This document shows positions 45,101 to 57,189 of a DNA stretch of 64,000 nucleotides, piece after piece. Position 1 is the first letter of the stretch. Every line of letters begins with the position of its first letter. Location of the stretch: NCBI GenBank assembly GCA_033398695.1, contig CM065802.1:80586096-80650095 (forward strand), read 5' to 3'. The notes under the pieces were generated by a model. It did not search any database. It saw only the letters and a program-made list of their open reading frames with translations, and was not told where the DNA came from. This DNA comes from Orobanche coerulescens (taxonomy: Eukaryota; Streptophyta; Magnoliopsida; Lamiales; Orobanchaceae). The position numbers and the translations under genes were made by a program.

Positions 45101-46710
45101 CATGACTTATCCTACAAATGTACATAATATTATTAAAACAGACAAGAATTGCAATGAATTTATGACAAATGAAGACTTACATTTGGTTCACTTGGTACAT
45201 TTGGTTCTTCGTCTTCATCGCTCCACATTTGACAATTACTTGCACCCTCCGAAGCATTGGTAGTTGCACATCTTCTTATTTCTAACTCATCTTCAACAGC
45301 TTTTAGACGTTTATTCATCATCTTATCATGTTGTTTCAGGTATTGCTTGACATTCCTGGGTATTAAAAAATACTGGTGCTGTGTTATATATCGACCCATC
45401 CCACGTACACGCCCACGTTGTTCTTCAGTACCCAGGCCCTCTGTAAGCCAATCTAGTGATCCCATTGGATCCCCTGAATAATCCTTGTCCTTTTTTAGCA
45501 TCTCCTGAGTAAACAAACATATAACTTAACATTTGTTGACTAACTGAAACTGAACAGCAAATAACTTAACTGAAGGGTTCAGACCGTTGACTAACTTTAA
45601 CTAACTGAACATCAAATAACTTAACATCAAAATCAAACTTTAACTAACACTAACTAAGCAGCTTACTGAGAAAACTAACAAACTTATGTTGACTATTAAC
45701 AAAACTAACTAAAACATACCAAAATAAAACTGTTAAATATGAATACTTACAATTTTATCAACAACTTTTTGGACAGCTGGGTCGAAACCTCCTTTCTTTT
45801 CTCTTGCTTTTTTCCAACATTCTACCCTATCAATCTCCTCTTCCTCTTTTCCGGTTTCTTCCATCTAAAAAAGTTAAAAGCAAAAGCTAAAAAGCATCAA
45901 CATAAGCAATAAATAAGTTAACATAAGCAATAAATTCCATACTATCTCAGAAATGAGTCCGGCATATCCCTTTCGGCTCAAATGATGGTTGTACTTTTTA
46001 CGTGAACGGATAGCTGAAGCCTTCTGACTTATTTCCTGCATAAGTATATACAATTAACATGTTAGTAACTGTTTTTGTGATAAATAACTGTTTTTGGAAA
46101 CTTAAACAAATACCTCAAACGAAGTCTTAGTTCTTTGTGATACGAAAAGTTTCCAGTCTTTTTTTTTCACGGACGGATACTTTTCAGGAGGAGTATATAA
46201 TTGCTTCTTGGCCTCCTTAGACTTATCATCTTTTAGTGGCTTCATGAACTTCTTATAAAGATAATGTTTGAAGTTTTTCCACTTTATCCCAATTGATTGG
46301 AGAACTTGCTTCCAACTCTTTGGGTCAAGTGCAAAATGTGTCTGAAACGTAAAAAAATGAATCAAAACATAGTTAGAATAAAATACTAAAACTAAAACAT
46401 AGTTAGAATAAAATAATAAAATACTTACCTTAACATATTGCCAACAAGCTTCCTTTGTTTCATTATCTACATTCAACCAAGAATCATAGGTTATGAGAAC
46501 CATAGATCTTGCCACCAATCCCTCAAAAGTAGACAGTTTTCTTGCTCCCAGTCCAGTTGGCGCACCTCTTTTATTATAAGTAATAACTATTTTTTTATTC
46601 GCCTTCGCTTTTATTGTCGGGCCTCTATGTGATTTAGAATCTAATTCGGCATCCAAATTCGAACCGGGAACCGCATCTTCTTCGCGCTCCGAATCAGAAC
46701 TCGAGGCCAT
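42199..46710 (-). pseudogene. CACTA second gene: Ptta/En/Spm-type protein with C-terminal Ulp1 protease domain
   Basis: Starts at ATG 46710 (MASSSDSEREED). Exon 1 contains KANKKIVITYNKRGAPTGLG and DSWLNVDNETKEACWQYVK. The next exon reads FALDPKSWKQVLQSIGIKWKNFKHYLY. Then come RSRKKYNHHLSRKGYAG (about 46000), GTEEQRGRVRGMG (45516-45160), a DUF8039-like segment with AKGTIVNHTVSG (45120-45040) and LIPEEFVETVKDAIGYIL (44940-44830), and a Lys/Glu tract. The final exons form a C48 (Ulp1-type) peptidase: SYTHLNWNDFDSLF, then RHWVLGVLN with the catalytic His (43722-43720), YYLDSL with Asp, and QPGCTECGYF with Gln and Cys (42432-42430). The gene ends NFIFR-stop at 42199. GT-AG introns separate the exons. 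A TAA (43813-43815) sits between LVLLP and NPG before the catalytic His, so the protease cannot be made from this copy. Confidence 0.82.
44450..44715 (-). other. Lys/Glu/Arg-rich low-complexity coding tract in the CACTA second gene
   Basis: Pure TTCTTCTTTTC-type sequence on the plus strand encodes runs of K, E and R (KEERKEEERKEEEEKRE) on the minus strand, between the DUF8039-like and Ulp1 parts. It is likely a microsatellite expansion inside an exon, and may act as a charged linker or nuclear-localisation segment. The plus-strand frames across it (Phe/Ser/Leu-rich) are artefacts. Confidence 0.7.
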
Positions 46711-46853
46711 CTTTTATTACCAAAAAGCAACCTGTTTAAAATAAACAAAATAAACAGTTATTTTCATACCAAAAACTTTAAATAATAAATAATGCTTGAC
46801 AGACTTTAACAAATAAACAGTTACTAAAATAAACAGTTATTTCATACCAAAAA

Positions 46854-49800
46854 CTAATGATCTAAAATGAATATGCCCTCGTCATCCGAGCGCGTACACT
46901 TAAAATCATCGTCTATGTCTACTAAAGATAGGTTCATATCTTGTGTAACATCAAATTCAAATACATCATCAGTTTCACCATTATTATCTCCATACTTATG
47001 CATCTTATGTGGTGTGAAGCCAACAACAAACAGGTTCCTATCTTGTTGGTCCTGAACATAAGAAACTTGTCTTGCTTGACTGAGTAATATGAAGGGTTCA
47101 GACCGTTGACCAAGCCTATCAAAGTTAACCACCGTGAATCCTAAATCATCTTTTTTTACTCCACGACTATCTACCCACTCACACATGAAAACAGGAACCG
47201 TAAATGTACGATAATCAAGATCCCATATCTCCAATATACAACCGAAGTAGGTAATAGCGCCGTACACCGGATTGGAGTCTTTTGCACTAGCAATCTGCAT
47301 AGTATTTGCAACTATAGATACTCCACTACCTTGAGTGGTTTTAGATTCATCATGCTCTTTTGTATGGAATTGATACTCATTTACGGCAAACTCGGTATAT
47401 TTACTAACAGCAAAATCAGGGCCTTTTTCCAACCAACGAACACTACCACCGGTATTTTCCCATTAGCCAAACGCTTTTCAACCTCGTTCTTAAACCAGTC
47501 AATAAACGTCCGACTATGTTGGCTCTGCAATCATGTATTATTTCGACGCGGGTTAAGATCCTTCAGTTCTAACATATGCTGCTTTATGTATGGTTCAACG
47601 TCGGCGGTGTTTCCTAATACATAAAGATGAGCTTGATCAAGTAACTTAGAATCCACAACACAGATGGTAGCCTGCGATAAAGGTTTACCAGTGCGGTTTC
47701 TTTCATCAGCACGATCATGATGATTGCTAATTGATTTCATGTTTTCCAAGTAATCGGAACAGAATTCTAATGCTTCCTCTGCCACATAACATTCTGCCAT
47801 GCAGCCCTCGGGTCGATAATGATTTCGTACATAACCTTTTAGTGTTTTCATGTACCTCTCAAACGGATACATCCACCTAAAGTGGACTGGGCCACATAAC
47901 CTCACCTCTCTGACTAAATGCACCATCAAGTGAATCATGACATCGAAAAACGAAGGCGGAAAATACTTCTCTAGTAAACACAAAGTTACTACGATGTCAC
48001 TTTGCATCTTGCCTAGCTTCCTAACGTCAACTACTTTACTACACAGCTCGTTGAACAAGTGACACAAGCTTATAATAGTCTTCCTAACTTTCACGTCTAA
48101 CACCCCCTTTATTGCAAAAGGAAGAATCTGTTGCATTAGTACGTGACAGTCGTTGGACTTCAATCCATTCATCTTCGAATTATCATCGAACACGAGATTC
48201 TTGAAATTGGAGGAATACCCATCAAGCACTTTTATGTTAGACAGTGTGTCATAAAACATGCGTTTCTCCGCGCTATTTAATGTGTATATGGCAGGCGGCA
48301 GATAATGACCCTTCCCTTTTGGTTGACTTATTAACTCAGGCTTAATCCCTAACTCCTCGAGATCTTGTCGTGCCTTTAAACCGTCCTTCGTCTTGCCTTG
48401 CAAATTCAGTAACGTCCCATAAACACTCTCACGTACATTCTTTTCTATATGCATAACATCTAACTGATGATGAACAAGCAAATGCTTCCAGTACTCTAGT
48501 TCAAAAAAGATTGATTTTTTACGCCAAACTTTCGATCTCACATCGATAGTTTCTTTTTTTTTTGGCCTTCTCTGCTGACGTGGCATTTTCTTTTTTGATT
48601 TTTTCTTTTTCAACGCCCTCCAGATAACTTCCTTCTTTGCCTTTTTCTTCTTCCCCCATTTAGTCGTAAACCCTTCCAGATAGTCGTAAACTTCTTCACC
48701 CGATCTCGGTTTTTTCATCACACCGCTCTCTTGTTCATTATTGAAATCTTTTTTTCTTTTGCGAAAAGGATGTGTATGTGGGAGGAATCTTCTATGCCCG
48801 ACGAAGCATACTTTTTTGGATTTTGGCAACCACTGTGAGTAGGTATCCTCTGAGCATACTGGACACGCGTTATAACCTTTGGTAACACACCTCGACAGGT
48901 CACCATACGCGGGAAAGTCATTTATAGTCCAAAGTAAGATTGATTTTAGATTGAAGAACTGTTTCTTATAAGCATCATACGTCTTAACGCCAGGTTCCCA
49001 CAACTGTTTCAGATCTGCTATTAGTGGTGCCAAGTAGACATCAATACTGTTACCAGGTTGCCTTGGACCTGATATCAGTAGAGTCAACATCATGAACTTT
49101 CTTGACATACACAAATAAGAAGGCAGATTTTATGTTGCTAGGGTAACCGGCCAACAACTATACTTTGCACTTAATGACTTATGAGGGTTTATACCATCCG
49201 CGGACAAGGTTAATCTCAGATTCCTATCTTTCTTTCCAAATTCTTTCCACTTGTCGTCAACAAGCTTCCAAGATGGGGAATCACAAGGATGTCTTAGCTT
49301 GCCATCACTAACCCGACCTCGCGCGTGCCAAGTTAGGTCATGTGTGGTTTCTGGTGACGAGAACATTCTTCTAAATCTAGGAATGGGCGGGAAATACCAA
49401 ACAACTTTTCTCGGCACCGTCTTGCTATTCTCCTTCCACCGAGACACAAGTTGGACATTGAGAAGCATCCTTGTATTATTTAAAGGCAAAACATCATTTA
49501 GCTCGCCTAATAAAGTATCAAAGCTTGTATCATACCAGCCAAATTGACCCTTCAAATGTTGGAATTTCAGCAATCCATTTAGTGCATTATACTTAGGCCC
49601 TTCATACAGTGGCTTGTCGCATTCTTCGAGAAGTGACTTTAATAAACTAGGTTCATTCTATGCATATGTGAAGGCCTCATCTAGCATCTCCTTTGTGTAA
49701 TCGAACTCGGGAGGTCTAGACTCATTAGGGCATTGAGCTTCATCCTTAGATGAATTTTCTCCATGGAAGGACCAAACACTATAATTCTCATCGAAACCGT

Positions 49801-49987
49801 GTTTAAACAGGTGATAACGCACGTTGGAGATGGAAGTGCGACACAAATTGATACAATTTACACAAGGACACGGAATGGCGTCGGAATTTGGGTTATTGTA
49901 TTGTGCAAACTCTAAAAAGGCATTCACACCTTCCTCGTATGCGATTAATAATCTATCGGACAAAATCCGAGATTTATCCATTACCAA
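46854..49987 (-). pseudogene. CACTA TNP2-like transposase with DUF4216 tail, broken
   Basis: Starts MDKSRILSDR within 49987-49970. The N-terminal transposase-associated domain shows GVNAFLEFAQ, CPCVNCINL, HLFKHGF and WSFHGE. The central Transposase_21-type part includes HDLTWHARGRVSDGKLRHP, RLTLSADGINPHK, SRKFMMLTLLISGPRQPGN, HQLDVMHIEKNV and the C-terminal MYPFERYMKTLKGYV. A DUF4216-like domain follows (VNEYQFHTKEHDESKTTQ, CEWVDSRGVKKDDLGFTVV), ending at 46854. In-frame stops at 49658-49660, ~49128-49130 and 47531-47533, and a one-base frameshift near 47455, inactivate it. An unusual Lys-rich insert (KKKKAKKEV...KKKKSKKK) lies at 48650-48540 inside the transposase part. This type of protein cuts CACTA ends. 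Confidence 0.9.
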
Positions 49988-50344
49988 AATCCTGGTGTGC
50001 TACATTAAAAATCAATAAATTGATTTTATAACCTAAATAAAACTCTACAACTACATTCAAACAGAAAACATAAAACTCTCAAACAAACAAATTAGGGCAT
50101 ACCTTTCAAAATTAGGGCAAATTATGGCGGGAGTGTTTTGAGAGTTTTGAGAGGTTTTGATGTCGAGCGAAGGTTTTGAGATGGAAAATTAGGGCGGGAG
50201 TGTTTTGAGATTTTTGAGAGGGGATTGACAGCGGCGACAGTGTTTGGAGAGTTTGGCCAAAAAAAAAACAATAGATTTTGATTAAGCAGATTGTCAAAAA
50301 AAACATATGTTATGACGAAATGCCTAGGGAATCGTGCCAAAAAA

Positions 50345-50566
50345 AATATTGATGACCCCTATTTAGGACGAAGCAAAACGAGCGTCATCTAGCAGGCTAA
50401 ATTTTAACTTATTATGACCCATATGTTATGACGCTTCTGAAAACGAGTCATCCCCAATAGAAAATTTACTCGAAATGACTCTTCTTTTGTGACTTTGCTC
50501 TTTGCGCGTCATCTTCTAGCGTGGGTCATAAAAAGCGGGTCAAGGATAGCCATTTTTCTAGTAATG
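50345..50566. repeat. CACTA right subterminal repeats
   Basis: GAGCGTCAT, TATGACCCATA, GAGTCAT, GCGCGTCAT and GGGTCAAGGATAGCC units repeat in both orientations and mirror the left end. They define the right boundary together with the TAA duplication. Confidence 0.8.
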
Positions 50567-50569
50567 TAA

Positions 50570-50938
50570 TATGCTCTGTTTAATAATATCACTTCGCTAG
50601 CTTATAAAGAACAGTTTATAGTATTTTTGAAATGCTATTTGGAGTAGCGTTTGAGCTTATAACTTATAGCATTTCATTTTTTCTCAGTTTTACCCTCGTT
50701 ACTTTACTTAAATTCCTCATTTATCTTTCATTAAATGAACTTTTCTCTCATTTTTCATCATTATTTATAAATATCTATTTACGTAATATTATTTTATAAG
50801 CTACTTCAACTGTTAAATTTACTAAACACTTCAAATTTAATCAGCTACTTATCCGCTATCCGCTACCTCATCCGCTATAAGCTAGTTTATCCGCTATAAG
50901 CTTTCCATTATCCACTATTTTTTGCCAAACAGAATCTT
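50570..50938. mobile_element. Possible degenerate MITE
   Basis: The left part (GCTCTGTTTAATAATAT...GCTAGCTTATAAAG) is roughly inverted at the right part (minus strand ATTCTGTTTGGCAAAAAATAG...GAAAGCTTATAGCGG). Repeated CCGCTATAAGCT units lie between. No clean target-site duplication is visible and there is no coding potential. Confidence 0.3.
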
Positions 50939-51632
50939 AATTTATTGTGTTTATCAAATATACCATAAGATTTTTAAGAACTTATAAGCTCTTTAGATTT
51001 GTTTGATAATTATTAATTAAAAGAGTTTATAAGATGCAAATATAAATTCTTTAAGAGCTTATAAGCTCCTTAAAAATGACATATATCCATCTCAATTTAT
51101 TTTACAATAATATTTTACGCTCTTATATTTTACGTACTAAGAATATCTTATTTTTGAAGTAAAAATAAAGGAGACAAGAAGTATGACAAAAAATATGTAT
51201 ATTATTCCAGTAATGGTATCTCTATATATAGGGAGAGATTACAATACATCAGGCCTAATTCTACCATGACTTAGGAAAACTTGCAACTTGAAAAATTAAG
51301 ACACACGAAAATATTATCTTTTTAACACTTATAAGCTTAGATAAATACTTTTTTTATCATAAATAGTTTAACAATTTATTTTTAAATTAATATGTAACCA
51401 CTCTCAAATATAAAAAACTCATAAAAACTCACAAATTCCAATTTGACTATGATTATTTTGGATACACGAGACATCATGCTTATAATGTACAAATATACTC
51501 GAACAGGGTCGGTCCTGAGTTTTCGGATGTCCTGGGCGAGCAGACTAAAATATGCCCCTTGTAAGCTTTGTTTCACTTCGTGAGTAGCTTGTTTTGTCAA
51601 TGTTTGTTTCCCTTCGTGACTATCTTGCTTAC
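50939..51632. other. AT-rich interval without genes; isolated hAT-like end at 51504
   Basis: Repeated CTTATAAGCTC motifs occur at 50980-51080, and no ORF is convincing. CAGGGTCGGTCCTGAG at 51504 followed by CCTGGGCGAG resembles the end of some plant hAT elements, but no partner end was found. The phrase TTTCACTTCGTGAGTAGCTTG at 51570 is repeated in diverged form at 51608. Confidence 0.35.
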
Positions 51633-52679
51633 TTAGAGCACAAGGTGCAGTAACATAAGTCAAAACGCCACTTCAGTTTTTGTTCTTTTCACTTACCCCT
51701 CACTTATACACCAAAAAACACATTCCGCAGTAACTTAAGTCAAAACTGTAACACCCCCGATATATTCAGGAATATTACAGCGCCGTAAATCCTTTACATA
51801 AGGATTTACAAGGCTGAAGAATTGAACAGACATTAAAAGGTATTAACGAATGGAAATGACGAAATTAAGATACAACAGTCCTGACCAAATACTGAAAGTA
51901 TAATTGTACAACGGGAACTCAATAATACATCACCAACTCAAATCCAGCATAAATAACTTCGTACTCGAGTACTTATTGAAATAACCAATAAACAACAGAC
52001 AAATAAACCCGGCTGAAACATCACTCTGCACCCTCGTCGTCATGCAGCTCCAGTGGTTGTTTTCCCGCTCTCCTGGATCCTGAACATAAACAAAATGTTC
52101 ACCCCGAAGGGGTTAGCATAACGATGCTAGTACAAGTACCACAACATATTATTTCAACGTCACACGCAGAATAATAATAATAACGTAAATGATAAAATGT
52201 CCAACGAGTCTTCTCCTACGAGAAACTCAAACATAACATACACAACTGATAATCACAACATGATATCATAACATACACATGGTAATTCCGTCGATCCAGC
52301 GTTCACTGCCTAGAACCCACGATGATCCCATCAGACCAACCCGTGGTGGAAAAACCCGTCCGATGATCCAGCGCACGCTAGCATAGATCCCCCGATGATC
52401 CCGTCGGACCAACACGAGGTGGACATACAACAACGACATACATGCACGACAATACGTATAACATCAATACATAAAACAATTAAAGTACTTGCCTCGATTT
52501 GAAGACAAGAACAACACTTCCACGAAAACGAACACTTGAAGATCGTCCTCCTCAATTAATCACGTAACAGGACCAAACCTTAACAAAAGAAATGATATAG
52601 GATTTATCTCACGTCGTACGAATGTTTAACAAATCGATTTACGGCCAAAAGTTCATAAAATGCAATCTGCCTGGACTGC

Positions 52680-52890
52680 TTAGCGCACGCTAAGTACTCT
52701 GTGTAGCGTGCGTTAAGTCTGCTCGATAGCGCACGCAAACAACAAAGCCTAGCGTACGCTAACTATGTATGGTCGATTACTTCAGCGATCGGTGACTTCG
52801 TCGATGGCCTAGCGTCGTTACGTACCAAGCGTAGCGTCGTTAACTCGTCCTCGATAGCGCCGTTAATCTATATAGCTTAGCGTGCGCTAT
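52680..52890 (-). promoter_or_regulatory. Second TTAGCGTGCGCTAA palindrome cluster in the E 3' LTR
   Basis: At least eight copies or variants of TTAGCGCACGCTAA occur within 210 bp, downstream of the TATA box. Three copies here read TAGCGTCGTTA or TAGCGCCGTTA where the other LTR (59962-60180) has TAGCGTACGTTA or TAGCGCACGTTA, so bases at the palindrome centre are missing. Confidence 0.75.
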
Positions 52891-53737
52891 TCGTGCATGG
52901 CGATTCACTGAAGCGATAATCGTTCTCGCCATGATCGAAACAATGAAATCTTCCGTGATACTTCATGTTACCTCCATGAATATCATGTACATACGATTAT
53001 GAATGATGTTACGGATAACAACAACTTCGGATTCAAGGATATGCATACCATTAAAACCATATTCCATTTCAACTACAATTCTTCATATGACGATTCGAAA
53101 GGCTTAACGGTTGATATCAACACCTCTATATCAATCAATATTATCATGCTGAAGTTGTTAAACGTTCCATCTATACTAGATAAATCCTTCCATGATCAAT
53201 CCTTTAGATTTATCTAACAATAATGATGTTAAAGTCAAGTCCATGATTGTTATGAAGTCATCTACTAGATTCGGATTACCAATGATAGACGCTTCCTTTA
53301 CTTTGTTCAATGTAATAAGATTTCGAATCATGATGATCATAATCAAGGTACTTAAGGCATAATCATCTCAATATTCCAAACATGATATACTTTGGATAAT
53401 TCATCTATGAAAATCCATATCTCGTTAACATGATCATCCAAATCGTTAGAATCCAACTCTAAGTATGGAGATAGATTGAACATACCTTAATATGATGAAA
53501 ATCACTGAACCGTAAGGTAGAATCCGACTCCGGTTGGTTGTATGCCACTCCAAGGTGCTATTCCACTTCAATGATTATTCCCAAGTGATAACCAATATAT
53601 AAACACCAACAAAATGTGTTCTAAGTGTGTAGGAGGATATGTCAGCTCTCTGGCCTCTCAAGAATGCAGAATGGTCGAGTAAAATGTAAGCCAAAACGAG
53701 TTGTTGTCCCATTTATAATATTCTGCATTTTAACAAG

Positions 53738-53962
53738 TTAGCGCACGCTACTAATCATTCCTTAGCGTGCGCTAATAATGGTTGACTTCAGAATTGTCAG
53801 GATCGTCATGGGAATCTTATCCGGACCCATGTCCCGGCTGGCGCATGTGCTAGCCGTCCCACTCAATAATTGAGTTCTTAGCGCATGCAACTCCTATCTG
53901 CATAGCGTGCGCTAATAGTAGCCCGATAGCGCGCGTTAAGCTACATTCTTAGCGTGCGCTAT
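53738..53962 (-). promoter_or_regulatory. TTAGCGTGCGCTAA palindrome cluster upstream of the TATA box (E 3' LTR)
   Basis: Six copies or near copies of TTAGCGCACGCTAA lie immediately upstream, on the minus strand, of TATAAATGGGACA at 53717-53705. The matching cluster of the 5' LTR is at 61030-61256 with TATAAA at 61009-61004. Confidence 0.75.
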
Positions 53963-54116
53963 CACGAGTTTGCATGAGAAATTTTGCATGTTTCTATACT
54001 TATGTACAATGATATCAATGCAAGAAATATCATACTCCAATAATCAAAACCACAAATCCGAATAATACAGGGTTTGAATACAGATGAAATACACCGTAAT
54101 AAATCCGGATATTACA

Positions 54117-54152
54117 TACTCTCCTACTAAAAAGGAGTTTCGTCCCGAAACT
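54117..54152 (-). promoter_or_regulatory. Hairpin and polypurine tract of element E
   Basis: On the minus strand AGTTTCGGGACGAAACT (54152-54136) is followed by CTCCTTTTTAGTAGGAG, itself a hairpin, and the purines AGTAGGAGAGTA end at the base before the 3' LTR. Confidence 0.8.
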
Positions 54153-55071
54153 CAAGACGAAAATAACTCGGGATATCTAGACTTCATATCAGCTTCTGTT
54201 TCCCAGGTGGCTTCTTCCATTCTGTGACGTGACCACTGAACTTTGACCAAAACGATTGGTTTGTTCCTCAGCTGCTTAACTCGACTCTCGAGTATCTTGA
54301 CCGGTCTTTCTTCAAATGTCCCATCCTGCGCGACTTCGATCTCGCCGAAATCAATGATATGACTGGGATCTGGTATATACCTCCGTAACTGGGATACATG
54401 GAACACGTTATGAACATGGCACAACGACGGAGGCAATGCCAATATGTATGCCAACTCCCCAACTCTCTCGAGGATCTCAAATGGTCCGATATATCTCGGA
54501 CCCAGCTTTCCTTTCCTTCCGAAACGAAGATTCCCCGAGTAGGAGAAACCTTCAAAAGTACGTGATCTCCAGTACTGAACTCCAATGGGCGACGGCGTAC
54601 GTCCGCGTAGGATTTCTGGCGACTCTGGGCGGTCAACAGCCTTTCACGAATCAAGGCTATTTTCTCTCGAGTCTGCTCGATCAACTCTGGTTCTGTTCCG
54701 ATCAAGTCTGACGAATCGTCCCAGCATAGGGGCGATCTGCATCTCCTTCCGTATAATGCCTCAAACGGTGCCATCTTAATGGAAGCATGCCAACTATTGT
54801 TGTAGGTAAATTCAATCAACGGTAGATGAACTTCCCAATCGTTTGGCCAATCTAAGGCACAGGCCCTTAGCATGTCTTCCACCGTTTGTATAGTTCTCTC
54901 AGATTGTCCGTCAGTCTGCGGGTGATAAGGCATCTTGAAGTTCAATTCGGTCCCCAAGGCCTTATGAACTGCTTTCCAAAAGTGAGACACAAAACGGCCG
55001 TCTCGATCAGAAACAATGGTCTTCGGCGTACCATGCAATCGAACTATCTCCGAAATAAATACTCGTGCCAA
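54153..55071 (-). pseudogene. Element E integrase C-terminal part with chromodomain-like tail
   Basis: Continues the integrase core: IVSDRDGRFVSHF carries the second acidic residue and GQSERTIQTVEDMLRAC the glutamate. YNNSWHASIKMAPFEALYGRRC is the typical gypsy region after the core. A one-base deletion near 54535 (after LKVSPTRG) moves the frame. The other frame (54454-54152) continues ALPPSLCHVHNVFHVSQLR and ends in VQWSRHRMEEATWETEADM, a chromodomain-like module that in chromoviruses directs insertion into heterochromatin. A TAG at 55075-55077 separates this part from the upstream polymerase. Confidence 0.88.
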
Positions 55072-55074
55072 CTT

Positions 55075-57189
55075 CTATGGTCCCCACGTATCCTTAATGC
55101 CTAGAAAATGAACTGATTTGGTTAAACGATCAACTATCACCCAAATCATGTTCATTCCTGTCCTGGTTCTCGGCATATTTGTGATAAAGTCCATTGATAT
55201 GTCCTCCCACTTCCATTCAGGAATCGGGAGTGGCTTCAACATTCCGGCAGGCCGTTGATGCTCGATCCTTACCTGCTGACAAGTTAAGCATTTCGAAACA
55301 TAGTCCGCTACGTCTTTCTTCATGTTGCCCCACCAGAAATTATGCTTCAAGTCCTTATACATTTTACTGGTGCCCGGGTGGATAGAATAGGGCGAACTGT
55401 GAGCTTCCTTCATAATCGTCTGTTTCAGAACATCATCATCGGGAACACAGAGTCGGTTCTGAAATCTCAAAACTCCATCATCATGAATTATGAATCCGGG
55501 GGCCTTTCCTTTGATCACTTCATCACGTAACCGAATCATCAGAGGATCATCTGCCTGTTTAGATTTGATTCCTTCGGTTAATGATGAAGTTATCTCCATC
55601 ACGCACAGTTGTCCTTGGACTCTTTGTAACCACACTTCAATTCCTTCACGAATCATGTCTCGTTGAAGGCTAAGTTGGGAGGTCAGCGTCTCCAGCATCT
55701 GAATAGAAACAGGCTTGCGGCTAAGTGCATCGGCCACTACATTCGCTTTGCCTGGATGATACAAAATCTCCAAGTCATAGTCCTTGATCAGCTTTAACCA
55801 TCTTCTTTGCCGCATGTTCAACTCTTTCTGACTGAATATGTATTTGAGACTCTTATGATCCGTAAAGATCTGACAGTGAGTCCCGTACAGATAATGCCTC
55901 CAGATCTTCAAAGCTAAAACTACTGCTGCAAGCTCCAAATCATGTGTTGGGTAATTCACTTCATAAGGTTTCAGTTGTCGCGACGCATAAGCGATCACCT
56001 TATCATTCTGCATCAACTCGCACCTAAGTCCTTGGTTCGAAGCATCACTGTAAACTATAAATCCTCCAGTTCCCTGTGGAAGTAATAGAATCGGTGTCGT
56101 CGTCAATCTCTTCTTCAATTCATCAAAGCTAATCTGACACAATTCATTCCACTCAAACTTTTGAGTTTTTTGCAGGAGTCGAGTAAGTGGGCGGGAGATT
56201 TTAGAAAACTCTTCCACGAATCGACGATAATATCCAGCAAGTCCTAAGAAGCTTCGGACTTCTTTCACGTTCTTTGGAGGCTCCCAATCCATAATTGCTT
56301 CGATCTTCTGAGGATCTACTCGGACTCCTTCAGCTGACACTACATGGCCGAGGAACATTACTTCCTTTATCCAGAATTCACACTTAGAAAGTTTGGCGTA
56401 CAATTGCTCGTTTCTCAATATTTCCAATACAATCCGCAAATGCTGCGCATGTTCTTCCGAGCTCTTAGAATACACCAGAATGTCATCAATGAACACGACC
56501 ACAAATTTATCCAAAAATTCAATGAACACACAGTTCATCAATTGCATAAATACAGCAGGTGCGTTGGTGAGACCAAACGGCATCACTACAAACTCATAAT
56601 GTCCGTAGCGAGTTCTGAACGCTGATTTCAGAACATCAGATTCCTTAATCCTCAGCTGATGATATCCTGAACTCAGATCGATTTTAGAAAATACTGTTGC
56701 CCCTTGCAACTGGTCAAACAGATCATCAATCCGTGGCAATGGATACTTGTTCTTAATTGTCATCTTGTTCAGCTCTCGATAGTCAATACACAGTCGGAGC
56801 GATCCATCCTTCTTTCGGACAAAAAGAACTGGCGCTCCCCACGGTGAAACGCTTGGCTGAATATAGCCTTTGTCCAGTAACTCTTCCAGCTGCTTCTTCA
56901 GTTCGTACATCTCAGTAGGTGCCATACGATACGGCGCCTTAGAAATTGGTGTAGCTCCGGGTTCCAGCTCAATGGTGAATTCCACATCCCTTCGTGGAGG
57001 TAGTCCAGGTAACTCGTCAGGAAATACATCTGGAAATTCGTTCACAACAGGAATGGATGAAAGTTCCACAATTTCGTCTTCTTTCTTCATTGCATAACAC
57101 CAGTACCCGATCATTACTGTTTCAACAACTTTGTGACTTTCATCGCTTTGATCAATTTTCTGAGCTTCCCGGTTTCCACCCTCGAACAA
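55075..57189 (-). CDS. Element E polymerase: reverse transcriptase, RNase H, integrase N-terminal part (partial, open)
   Basis: One 704-codon open stretch. It reads [18 protein letters not shown], the linker before reverse transcriptase; [28 protein letters not shown] with the first catalytic Asp; [13 protein letters not shown] with the catalytic pair; and [11 protein letters not shown]. RNase H is marked by [31 protein letters not shown] and VVADALSRK. The integrase start has the HHCC zinc finger around [20 protein letters not shown]...CLTCQQV and the first core Asp in [10 protein letters not shown]. It stops at TAG 55075-55077 in the middle of integrase. The first ATG is not the native start: the protein continues from upstream protease sequence in another frame. 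The piece itself shows no internal lesion. Confidence 0.93.
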   Translation of the reverse strand: MFEGGNREAQKIDQSDESHKVVETVMIGYWCYAMKKEDEIVELSSIPVVNEFPDVFPDELPGLPPRRDVEFTIELEPGATPISKAPYRMAPTEMYELKKQLEELLDKGYIQPSVSPWGAPVLFVRKKDGSLRLCIDYRELNKMTIKNKYPLPRIDDLFDQLQGATVFSKIDLSSGYHQLRIKESDVLKSAFRTRYGHYEFVVMPFGLTNAPAVFMQLMNCVFIEFLDKFVVVFIDDILVYSKSSEEHAQHLRIVLEILRNEQLYAKLSKCEFWIKEVMFLGHVVSAEGVRVDPQKIEAIMDWEPPKNVKEVRSFLGLAGYYRRFVEEFSKISRPLTRLLQKTQKFEWNELCQISFDELKKRLTTTPILLLPQGTGGFIVYSDASNQGLRCELMQNDKVIAYASRQLKPYEVNYPTHDLELAAVVLALKIWRHYLYGTHCQIFTDHKSLKYIFSQKELNMRQRRWLKLIKDYDLEILYHPGKANVVADALSRKPVSIQMLETLTSQLSLQRDMIREGIEVWLQRVQGQLCVMEITSSLTEGIKSKQADDPLMIRLRDEVIKGKAPGFIIHDDGVLRFQNRLCVPDDDVLKQTIMKEAHSSPYSIHPGTSKMYKDLKHNFWWGNMKKDVADYVSKCLTCQQVRIEHQRPAGMLKPLPIPEWKWEDISMDFITNMPRTRTGMNMIWVIVDRLTKSVHFLGIKDTWGP

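Larger units (their letters stand above)
41762..50566 (-). mobile_element. Complete 8.8-kb CACTA (En/Spm) transposon
   Basis: Ends: left CACTACTAGAAAAAGGGCTA; right on the minus strand CATTACTAGAAAAATGGCTA. They are flanked by TAA at 41759-41761 and 50567-50569. Both ends continue into TCCTTGACGCGC/TCCTTGACCCGC subterminal repeats. Genes on the minus strand are a TNP2-like transposase followed by a second gene with Ptta/En/Spm-type and Ulp1 domains. The second position of one terminus is mutated (CATTA), and the transposase gene carries stops, so the copy is probably inactive. Confidence 0.93.
51747..54116 (-). repeat. 3' LTR of element E (2370 bp)
   Basis: On the minus strand it starts TGTAATATCCGGATTTATT and ends GGGGGTGTTACA. 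Inside: promoter-proximal palindromes (53962-53738), TATAAA (53717-53712), a second palindrome cluster (52890-52680), GTCCGACGGGATCATC repeats 73 bp apart (52394 and 52321), and the end block. The ORF at 52999-53217 recurs in the other LTR and is not considered coding. Confidence 0.93.

Noticed and set aside
51504..51540. CAGGGTCGGTCCTGAG as a complete hAT transposon
   Set aside because: Only one end is visible; no partner terminus or 8-bp duplication was found.
52999..53217. 72-codon ORF repeated at 60183-60509
   Set aside because: Lies inside both E LTRs, is extended differently in the two copies, and has no recognisable motif.
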